A DNA stretch of 6,244 bases from Prevotella sp. (lineage in GTDB: Bacteria > Bacteroidota > Bacteroidia > Bacteroidales > Bacteroidaceae), in contig JAEEZP010000017.1 in the NCBI GenBank assembly GCA_016291915.1, forward strand, positions 1-6,244. Direction: 5' to 3'. The notes beneath the pieces were generated by a model. It had not been told where the DNA came from. It worked only from the letters and a program-made list of their open reading frames with translations, and searched no databases. This document shows positions 1-4,483 of the stretch, piece by piece. Position numbers and translations under genes: made by a program. How positions within the stretch are numbered: the stretch's first letter is position 1; every line of letters begins with the position of its first letter.

Positions 1-23
1 CCAAAAACATCCTTTTCCTTCAT
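1..23 (-). CDS. Possible 5' end of an unidentified gene (truncated by window edge)
   Basis: An ATG on the minus strand at 23-21 opens a frame reading M-K-E-K-D-V-F to the window edge without a stop. It lies 40 bp downstream of the stop codon of the deoxyribosyltransferase-like gene on the same strand, so it could be the next gene of a small operon. Seven codons are too few to assign a family, and a chance ATG is a real alternative. Confidence 0.22.
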
Positions 24-33
24 TCCTTATGCT

Positions 34-46
34 TTATCATTGATAA
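34..46. repeat. Small perfect palindrome between two minus-strand reading frames
   Basis: TTATCA and TGATAA are exact reverse complements separated by a single T. It sits in the 40-bp gap after the deoxyribosyltransferase-like gene and before a possible downstream start at 23. It could be a weak operator or transcript-end structure, but AT-only palindromes of this size also arise by chance and there is no T-tract that would make it a terminator. Confidence 0.25.
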
Positions 47-63
47 CTCTGACAACAGTCTCC

Positions 64-495
64 TTAACGAGCCAACGCATCCACCAATTCCTCCATCGTG
101 CAACAGACCCCATCGAAAAGCTTGTACATCACCTCCGGCTCCTGTCTGACAGGGATATACACCAACACACGCTTACCACTGCCGGCAAACCAACCAGCCT
201 CGGTATGTGCACTCCTGCCACAAGGCAGCACCAGCACACACGTATCACAACCCTCCATCGCCTCTATGTCATTGGCAAACTGACGGATAGCCTTAGGATG
301 ACTCAACTGTTCACGATACTCCTCCGGCGACCACTCCATATAATTCTCCGAAATACCACTCCACTTGAAGCCGGGGTCACCCGAAGGGGGATTACGGAAA
401 TCATACACTTCATGTCCTGCATCCCTCAGCGCACGGACCACCTCCGGATAAAACTCATTTCTCCAACTGCTGGCAACATATATCTTTCTCATCAT
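64..495 (-). CDS. Nucleoside 2-deoxyribosyltransferase-like protein
   Basis: A small cytosolic protein (143 aa from 495; 142 aa if the second ATG at 492 is used) with the Rossmann-like pattern of the nucleoside 2-deoxyribosyltransferase superfamily. Numbered from the ATG at 492, it starts with KIYVASSWRNEF (residues 3-14), has an acidic helix containing D75 and D83 (ANDIEAMEGCD), a hydrophobic strand (CVLVLP, 85-90), then SAHTEAG (94-100) and GKRVLVYIP (106-114). In the family, a Glu in an (S/T)xxEAG-like motif is the nucleophile attacking the deoxyribose; E98 is the candidate here. The enzymatic family swaps or hydrolyses N-glycosidic bonds in nucleotide salvage, but many small members have unknown substrates, so the reaction is inferred. 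The open frame extends upstream to 609, but that stretch is AT-rich, overlaps the divergent gene's start and lacks family similarity, so the MMRK start was chosen. The stop is TAA at 64-66. Confidence 0.8.
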   Translation of the reverse strand: MMRKIYVASSWRNEFYPEVVRALRDAGHEVYDFRNPPSGDPGFKWSGISENYMEWSPEEYREQLSHPKAIRQFANDIEAMEGCDTCVLVLPCGRSAHTEAGWFAGSGKRVLVYIPVRQEPEVMYKLFDGVCCTMEELVDALAR

Positions 496-499
496 AATG

Positions 500-507
500 C
501 AAATGTA
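500..507 (-). promoter_or_regulatory. Candidate -7 box for the deoxyribosyltransferase-like gene
   Basis: On the minus strand the sequence reads TACATTTG, an exact match to the Bacteroidetes -7 consensus TAnnTTTG. No TTG lies at the usual 19-21 bp upstream; the nearest is 25 bp away. Only four bases (CATT) separate the box from the ATG at 495, so a transcript from here would have almost no 5' leader. Confidence 0.5.
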
Positions 508-561
508 TAAAAAAAAACTTAATTCCACTGTACAAGAAATGATTATTCGCACATTTTTGTA

Positions 562-569
562 TAACTTTG
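562..569 (+). promoter_or_regulatory. Candidate -7 box for the thioredoxin-like gene
   Basis: TAACTTTG matches TAnnTTTG exactly and lies 32 bp before the ATG at 602, implying a leader of roughly 25 nt. I see no good -33 TTTG at the expected spacing. Together with the opposite-facing box at 500-507 this makes 496-601 a compact divergent promoter region. Confidence 0.55.
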
Positions 570-601
570 CTGCCTGAAGCAAAATAACAATCATAACAGA
601 C

Positions 602-1096
602 ATGATCATGAAAAGAAAATTATTCGTATTGGCAGCATTGATATTCTCAATGACATTAAGCGTACAGGCACAGACCGTCAGTGAGGGTCAGGATGCCCCT
701 GAGTTTACCTTACCCACCCTTGATGGCAACACCCTCAAGCTCTCCGACCTCCGCGGTAAGTATGTAGTGCTGGATTTCTGGGGTTCCTGGTGTATCAACT
801 GTATCAAGGGATTCCCCGAGATGGCAACGTATTACGATAAGTATAAGGACAAGTTGGAGATCCTCGGTGTTGACTGTAATGACACTGAAGCCCGCTGGAA
901 AGCAGCCGTGGAGAAACACAACTGTCCATGGAAACACGTCCGTCAGGCAAGAGGTGAGGGCGACCAGGTTACCACGATGTATGGCGTAAAGGCTTTCCCC
1001 ACCAAGGTGATTATCAACCCCGAGGGTAAGATTGCGAAGATTGTGGTCGGGGAAGATCCCACCTTCTACACCATCCTCGACGAACTCCTGAAGTAG
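602..1096 (+). CDS. TlpA/ResA-like periplasmic thioredoxin-fold protein
   Basis: A 164 aa exported thiol-disulfide oxidoreductase of the AhpC/TSA-Redoxin group. Residues 1-23 form a signal peptide (Lys/Arg start, hydrophobic core, probable cut VQA-Q at 23/24). The mature part begins with the family's GQDAPEFTLPTLDGN (29-43), then LSDLRGKYVVLDFWGSWC, with active-site cysteines C64 and C67 in a C-I-N-C motif and the cis-proline at P133 (AFPT). Family members reduce or exchange disulfides in periplasmic proteins, including cytochrome c maturation or peroxide defence; the partner here is unknown. Two further cysteines, C92 and C108, could form a second disulfide. CINC differs from the common CxPC forms and may shift redox potential. 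ATG 602 is the outermost start; the in-frame ATG at 608 (MKRKLF) is equally plausible. It is a single gene with its own promoter box and a terminator after the stop. Confidence 0.9.
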   Translation: MIMKRKLFVLAALIFSMTLSVQAQTVSEGQDAPEFTLPTLDGNTLKLSDLRGKYVVLDFWGSWCINCIKGFPEMATYYDKYKDKLEILGVDCNDTEARWKAAVEKHNCPWKHVRQARGEGDQVTTMYGVKAFPTKVIINPEGKIAKIVVGEDPTFYTILDELLK

Positions 1097-1100
1097 TTTG

Positions 1101-1142
1101 GTTTAGGGTTTAGAGTTTAAGGTTTAGAGTTTAAAGTTTAAA
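1101..1142 (+). repeat. Six tandem GTTTARR heptamers
   Basis: Directly after the thioredoxin-like stop codon come six uninterrupted 7-bp units: GTTTAGG, GTTTAGA, GTTTAAG, GTTTAGA, GTTTAAA, GTTTAAA. The phase is perfect and only the last two bases vary (always purines). The last bases of the array form the A-side of the terminator stem that follows. The array is non-coding and lies in the convergent junction; replication slippage of a simple sequence is the plainest origin. Confidence 0.85.
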
Positions 1143-1170
1143 GGGCGCACATTAAATGTACGCCCTTTTT
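1140..1170 (+). terminator. Rho-independent terminator, probably bidirectional
   Basis: The stem pairs AAAGGGCG (1140-1147) with CGCCCTTT (1161-1168), continues past one C/A mismatch through ACATT/AATGT, and is followed by T-tract to 1170. It lies 43 bp after the thioredoxin-like stop. On the minus strand the same stem is preceded by A's and followed by TTTAAACTTTAAAC, so it can also end the peptidase transcript arriving from the right. Confidence 0.8.
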
Positions 1171-1171
1171 C

Positions 1172-1192
1172 GGGTAGGGATAAACCCTACCC
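1172..1192. repeat. Perfect 8-bp palindrome GGGTAGGG/CCCTACCC
   Basis: GGGTAGGG (1172-1179) is an exact reverse complement of CCCTACCC (1185-1192) around a 5-nt ATAAA loop, and CCCTAC is directly repeated (1185-1190, 1191-1196). It lies between the terminator and the peptidase stop, 19 bp beyond that stop on the minus strand. It resembles the short GC-rich hairpins scattered between genes in many bacteria (REP-like elements) and may protect transcript 3' ends or help termination. Whether it is repeated elsewhere in this genome cannot be seen here. Confidence 0.7.
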
Positions 1193-1210
1193 CTACAACT
1201 CAAAAGCTCA

Positions 1211-3613
1211 CTACAAATTCCGCTTCGGATAGAGCGTGTCCCACCAGGTGGAGTCACCCTTGAGATATTTCTCAAACCATGCTAAGATAGAGTTTGTCCA
1301 CAGGATACGCTTGTTGTAATCCATGATACCATGGTTCTCCCCCTTCACATGGATCATCGCCACGTCACGGCCGAGGAGCTTCAGGGCGGTGAACAGCTGC
1401 ATGCTCTCCATCGGCGGCACGTTGGTATCCACGGTGCCATGGGTGAGCAGCAACGGGGTGTGGATCTTGTCTGCCCGATACAACGGACTCTGATCGACAT
1501 ACAAGTCCTTGGCGTTCCAAGGATATTTCTCCGCCATGCTTACCTCACTGTAGCTGTAGCCCCAGTTGCCGTTACCCCAGTAACTGGTATGGTCGCTGAT
1601 GCCGGCATGGCTCACTGCACAGGCGAAGAGGTCGGTGACGGTCTGTAGGTACTCAGTCATAAATCCGCCATAGGAAGCACCTACACAACCGATATGTTTC
1701 TGGTCGATGAACGGGTATTTCGCGCACAGGGCCTTCACACCTTCGATGATATCCTCTGCCACACCCTTGCCGGCCGTGTTCACATGACGCGCGCTGTGCT
1801 TCTGTCCGAAACCGGAGGCACCACCGGGATTCACCACATACACCACATAGTCCATGGCGGCATACTGATGCCACGGATAATGCGTCATGAAGTTACGGGA
1901 GGTGGGCGAACAACCGCCGTAGTAATACACGATCATCGGGTATTTCTTCGTGGCATCGAAATGTGGCGGCAGGTAGTAACGGCCATAGATCATGTCACCA
2001 CGCGAAGAGGTGAAGTTAAAGACCTCACAGGTGCCTAACTCCACATCCTTGAGCACCTGGTCGGCACAGTCGGCGAGCAGCACACTCTTCGGCTCCTGTA
2101 CCTTCTTATCGGCCTTCTTAGCCTTGGCATAACCGGTCAGATCCAAGGCATAGGCACGCACCGGGTTCATCGTGCTCTGACCGTAGTATGCCAGCATCGG
2201 AGCCATGCGGGCTACGGAGAAGTTTGTCACCACATCCTCACGGACAGGTATCTGTCGGATGACGAGTGTCTGGGGATTCAGGGTGAACAGTCGTACGTAG
2301 TCGAGATCCTCGGCGGTGAAATAGATCTGTCCGTCACCCATACACCAGTCGGCACTCTTGATCGACGGGTTGAACGTCTTCGTCACTGCCGTAGCCTTAC
2401 GTGTGGGGATATCATAGAGGAACAACTGGATGTCGTACATGCTTGAGTATGGTCCTGCCTGAGGATCACGTCCGATGCCGCCGAAAGCCTCTGCCGGTGC
2501 GGAGAAGAGAAGTTTCTTTCCGTCGGGAGAGAACTGTGCCGAATTGATGAACTCAGCATCCCTCATCAGTGTGTCCACCTTCAGCGTCTGTGCATCGATG
2601 AGCAGGAAGTCGGTAACGGTGGTCGGTCGCTTGGTCAACCGTGACCGAGACACGGTCACCAGCAGTTTCTTACCGTCGGGAGAAATATCGCTCAGTGAAC
2701 AGTTGTGATGTCCGTAGGTGATAGGCTGCAACTGTCGTGTGGAGAGGTCATAACGGAGCAGGCTGCTGCGGTTACGCCATCCCGCCATCTTATCGTCGGG
2801 CTCCACCACGAGATACACATCGGGATTCTCGGTCGGTGCTTTCTCCTCCTTCACGATAATCAGATAATCCTCCGTAGGACTCATCACCGCCCTACCCTCC
2901 GGCAGGTTCTCTGCGAAGACTGAACGCTCACCTGTCAGCACATCCACCTTACGGATCACCCGGTTGGTACCTACACGGTCTTCGAAGGTATAAGCGATGC
3001 TCTTCGGCATCCAACGGACACTCGACAGTTCGTTTCTGCGAATGATCTTTCCTGACGGCAGCTCCACGATATTACTGTATCCCGTGGTACGACCGCCCGG
3101 CTGCACATCCTGATAGCCCACGATAGCATATTTACCGTCGGCCGACACCTGTGTGCGGTTCACCCGTAGGCCGTTCATGCCGTCGATAAACGAGAAGCGG
3201 TGTTTCTTCGAGGTGGTACAGTCTATCGGTCTGTTCGCATCGAGGCTTACCTTGATACTGTCGGCCTGCTCATTGGGATAGACATATTTCACTACCAGCT
3301 CATGATGCCCCGGGGTGAGGTTGAGCGGACTCTTCGCGGGTTTGTTGTCCAGCAACACATCATATTTCTTCGTGCCCTTCACCGTCAACTTCGCCTTGGC
3401 AAACGAGCTCGTATTGAGATAACACTTCATCTCCTTACGGAAACCCTCCGTAAAATCCACCTTCTTACCACTGATATCCACTGTATCAACGGTAATCGGC
3501 TTCACCTGACGGAACGGTCCCTCGGTAATAAAATCCTTCAACTCATACTTGTGCTGGGCATTCACCTGCAAGCCCACCATCAATCCCAAAAATAAAACGA
3601 ACAGTTTTTTCAT
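1211..3613 (-). CDS. Exported S9 family (prolyl oligopeptidase/DPP-like) serine peptidase
   Basis: An 800 aa secreted serine peptidase. Residues 1-19 are a signal peptide (MKKLFVLFLGLMVG, cut near VNA-Q). About 25-130 form a beta-rich N-terminal region with a PEGA-like stretch (VLLDNKPAKSPLNLTPGHHELVV). About 140-520 are the beta-propeller with PD40-type repeats (two SPDGKKLL motifs). About 540-800 are the alpha/beta-hydrolase domain. The triad is visible: S647 in GASYGGF, D729 in GTVDTNVPP, H761 in GENHGIM. S9 enzymes release di- or tripeptides or act on N-blocked peptides, here probably in the periplasm. The propeller lacks the YEEE-type double-Glu motif of DPP4, so substrate specificity is not assigned. 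The start at 3613 is favoured over the in-frame ATG at 3832 because a signal peptide begins here and a near-consensus promoter lies just upstream. It runs convergent with the thioredoxin-like gene and divergent from GH31; the stop is TAG. Confidence 0.92.
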   Translation of the reverse strand: MKKLFVLFLGLMVGLQVNAQHKYELKDFITEGPFRQVKPITVDTVDISGKKVDFTEGFRKEMKCYLNTSSFAKAKLTVKGTKKYDVLLDNKPAKSPLNLTPGHHELVVKYVYPNEQADSIKVSLDANRPIDCTTSKKHRFSFIDGMNGLRVNRTQVSADGKYAIVGYQDVQPGGRTTGYSNIVELPSGKIIRRNELSSVRWMPKSIAYTFEDRVGTNRVIRKVDVLTGERSVFAENLPEGRAVMSPTEDYLIIVKEEKAPTENPDVYLVVEPDDKMAGWRNRSSLLRYDLSTRQLQPITYGHHNCSLSDISPDGKKLLVTVSRSRLTKRPTTVTDFLLIDAQTLKVDTLMRDAEFINSAQFSPDGKKLLFSAPAEAFGGIGRDPQAGPYSSMYDIQLFLYDIPTRKATAVTKTFNPSIKSADWCMGDGQIYFTAEDLDYVRLFTLNPQTLVIRQIPVREDVVTNFSVARMAPMLAYYGQSTMNPVRAYALDLTGYAKAKKADKKVQEPKSVLLADCADQVLKDVELGTCEVFNFTSSRGDMIYGRYYLPPHFDATKKYPMIVYYYGGCSPTSRNFMTHYPWHQYAAMDYVVYVVNPGGASGFGQKHSARHVNTAGKGVAEDIIEGVKALCAKYPFIDQKHIGCVGASYGGFMTEYLQTVTDLFACAVSHAGISDHTSYWGNGNWGYSYSEVSMAEKYPWNAKDLYVDQSPLYRADKIHTPLLLTHGTVDTNVPPMESMQLFTALKLLGRDVAMIHVKGENHGIMDYNKRILWTNSILAWFEKYLKGDSTWWDTLYPKRNL

Positions 3614-3832
3614 GATACTCAAATTTTTTACAAAAATATAAATAAAAATATTTTGCTCAAAATTATTCATGAAATATTTTAGTGTAATATCATTCGTAGA
3701 GCGGATATTTCCGTTCTTCCCTGCAATGGCTTTTTTCCACGGTGATTTCTCAGGGTTGTTTTGATAAGGCGTTAAAATCAATCCTCCGTCTTCCAGGTAC
3801 AACGCCGAACCTTTGACTTTCTTATTTTCCAT
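3614..3832 (-). pseudogene. Unidentified 5' gene remnant fused in frame to the peptidase
   Basis: An ATG at 3832 opens a frame of 73 codons running without a stop into the peptidase start. The first 54 or so residues read like real protein (MENKKVKGSALYLEDGG, later LILTPYQNN and SPWKKAIAGKNG) with mixed codon use. After about 3670 composition turns sharply AT-rich and encodes N/F/I/Y-rich sequence where the peptidase promoter lies. It has its own good promoter and a leader hairpin. I do not recognise the family. My inference is that the start of an unrelated gene was left here by a deletion or rearrangement whose junction lies near 3670. Alternatives are a genuine long isoform of the peptidase, which would lack a normal N-terminal signal peptide, or a short regulatory leader peptide. 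Confidence 0.4.
3631..3661 (-). promoter_or_regulatory. Near-consensus Bacteroidetes promoter of the S9 peptidase
   Basis: On the minus strand TTTG (3661-3658), a 19-bp spacer and TATTTTTG (3638-3631) match the TTTG-N19-TAnnTTTG promoter in both boxes and spacing. The -7 box ends 17 bp before the ATG at 3613, predicting a leader of about 10-13 nt. It decides the start call: the promoter lies inside the upstream in-frame extension, so that extension cannot be translated from this transcript. Confidence 0.75.
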
Positions 3833-3851
3833 CTTATTAGATTATTAAGTT

Positions 3852-3874
3852 AAAAACCAGTTTTTCACAACTGG
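3852..3874 (-). terminator. Terminator-like hairpin in the leader of the upstream remnant ORF
   Basis: On the minus strand CCAGTT (3874-3869), a GTGAAA loop and AACTGG (3862-3857) form a perfect 6-bp stem followed immediately by TTTTTA. It sits between the promoter at 3881-3911 and the ATG at 3832, so it could act as an attenuator of that transcript. The stem is short and only half GC, so strength is uncertain. On the plus strand the stem also has A's before and no T-run after, so it acts on minus-strand transcripts only. Confidence 0.45.
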
Positions 3875-3880
3875 ATGGTG

Positions 3881-3911
3881 CAAATTTAACGACTTTATTT
3901 GAATAATGCAA
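3881..3911 (-). promoter_or_regulatory. Promoter upstream of the remnant ORF
   Basis: On the minus strand TTG (3911-3909), a 20-bp spacer and TAAATTTG (3888-3881) match TTG-N19-21-TAnnTTTG. Transcription would start near 3874, giving a leader of about 40 nt before the ATG at 3832. It points left, through the remnant and into the peptidase, and could therefore be a second, upstream peptidase promoter. Confidence 0.65.
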
Positions 3912-4011
3912 TAGTGTAAACGTTTTTTAATTTTTAATTATTATATGTTAACAATTGGGGCGTTTTTTCAGGTCCAGAATTGCGTGTTTTTGAAAAAAAT
4001 GGGAATTTTGC

Positions 4012-4027
4012 AAATCACCAAATCACC
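4012..4027 (+). repeat. Repeat R1: two AAATCACC octamers
   Basis: AAATCACC occurs twice in tandem (4012-4019, 4020-4027). Its AATCACC end is complementary to GGTGATT at 4070-4076, so R1 and R2 could fold as a hairpin with a loop of about 42 nt. It is a variant, with an 8-bp period, of the heptamer in R2 and R3. Confidence 0.75.
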
Positions 4028-4070
4028 AACAAATCTTGTAAAGCATTTATTATCAAATGTTTATAAAATG

Positions 4071-4094
4071 GTGATTAGTGATTAGTGATTTGAC
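4071..4094 (-). repeat. Repeat R2: left arm of a perfect 24-bp inverted repeat
   Basis: On the minus strand this 24-bp block reads GTCAA then three phased units, ATCACTA, ATCACTA and ATCAC. It is identical, base for base, to the plus-strand block at 4236-4259, so the two form a perfect inverted pair around 141 bp. One further G (4070) extends the pairing with R1 instead. Confidence 0.9.
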
Positions 4095-4133
4095 ATCATT
4101 TTGCAGTGCCCCTATCAATCAAAGATAAAGATT

Positions 4134-4153
4134 AATTAGCTAAAATTAGCTAA
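4134..4153. repeat. Tandem pair of AATTAGCTAA
   Basis: AATTAGCTAA occurs twice back to back (4134-4143, 4144-4153); each holds the palindrome TTAGCTAA. They sit between the arms of the 24-bp inverted repeat in the most AT-rich part of the region. They could be protein-binding half-sites or simple-sequence duplication; nothing here decides between these. Confidence 0.6.
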
Positions 4154-4235
4154 TAAATAACAGTATATATATAATTTATTAAATATGTACGCGCAAGTGA
4201 AAATTTCTGGCCATTTCTTGCACATAAACAAAGGG

Positions 4236-4259
4236 GTCAAATCACTAATCACTAATCAC
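4236..4259 (+). repeat. Repeat R3: right arm of a perfect 24-bp inverted repeat
   Basis: This block is GTCAA followed by three heptamer-phased ATCACT units and is the exact reverse complement of 4071-4094. It runs on into a T-run (to 4265). The AATCACTTTTT at 4254-4264 is also the exact reverse complement of AAAAAGTGATT at 4306-4316, giving a second nested inverted pair. Confidence 0.9.
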
Positions 4260-4305
4260 TTTTTTCAAACGCTTGATTTCCAATAAGATACGAAGATGGA
4301 AAAGT

Positions 4306-4316
4306 AAAAAGTGATT
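4306..4316 (-). repeat. Repeat R4: partner of the R3 end
   Basis: AAAAAGTGATT is an exact 11-bp reverse complement of 4254-4264, with 41 bp between them. It is a single unit of the same GTGATT motif, so the four copies R1 to R4 alternate in orientation across about 300 bp. Confidence 0.6.
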
Positions 4317-4415
4317 TACCAAAATCCGGTTTTTCTTTTTTTTTACATTTTGAGTGCCTTTTTTGCGCCCATCCGTCATGCTGATTTTTTTTAACAAAAA
4401 CAGTGGCCGATAATT

Positions 4416-4429
4416 AATGAGTTCTCATT
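4416..4429. promoter_or_regulatory. Possible operator upstream of GH31
   Basis: AATGAG and CTCATT are exact inverted halves separated by TT. The site ends 24 bp before the GH31 -7 box, directly beside the -33 position, where a dimeric regulator could act. No regulator gene lies in the window, so this is positional inference only. Confidence 0.3.
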
Positions 4430-4453
4430 CGCTGATATGTCAAAAATAATGTG

Positions 4454-4461
4454 TATCTTTG
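4454..4461 (+). promoter_or_regulatory. Candidate -7 box for the GH31 gene
   Basis: TATCTTTG matches TAnnTTTG exactly and lies 22 bp before the ATG at 4484, predicting a leader of about 16 nt. At the 19-bp spacing the -33 position holds GCTG (4431-4434), a weak match, which would suit a promoter needing an activator. Confidence 0.6.
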
Positions 4462-4483
4462 CAGGGAAATACCATTTCGCATC

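Larger units (their letters stand above)
3912..4453. other. AT-rich intergenic region without a convincing gene
   Basis: About 540 bp between the divergent peptidase/remnant unit and the GH31 gene. It has long A and T runs, alternating inverted copies of an AATCACT repeat, two AATTAGCTAA units and a small palindrome next to the GH31 promoter. Only tiny frames occur: 28 codons on the plus strand (3999-4085) and 44 lysine-rich codons on the minus strand (4379-4245). Both end inside the repeats, and neither has a good promoter or recognisable protein features. I see no tRNA, rRNA or known riboswitch. Confidence 0.7.

Noticed and set aside
40..510. 156-codon plus-strand frame opposite the deoxyribosyltransferase-like gene
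   Set aside because: It is antisense to a gene with clear family motifs, and its product is a His/Thr/Leu/Arg-rich sequence typical of a shadow frame.
493..609. Upstream extension of the deoxyribosyltransferase-like frame to an ATG at 609 (181 aa)
   Set aside because: The extension is AT-rich, encodes a hydrophobic stretch with no family similarity, contains the -7 box at 500-507 and overlaps the start codon of the divergent gene.
1101..1142. Telomere-like repeat or linear replicon end
   Set aside because: The array is only 42 bp, internal, and sits between two ordinary chromosomal genes; resemblance to TTTAGGG is limited to one junction.
4071..4259. A confirmed MITE with 24-bp terminal inverted repeats
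   Set aside because: The flanks (AAAATG on the left, TTTTTT on the right) show no target-site duplication, and related repeat units also lie outside the pair, so element boundaries are not established.
4012..4317. CRISPR array
   Set aside because: Units are 7-8 bp and contiguous or in alternating orientation, with no regular spacers and no cas genes.
4245..4379. 44-codon minus-strand small protein gene
   Set aside because: The product is lysine-rich low-complexity sequence read through A-runs and ends within repeat R3; the nearest TATTTTTG box (4441-4448) lacks a -33 element and is about 60 bp away.
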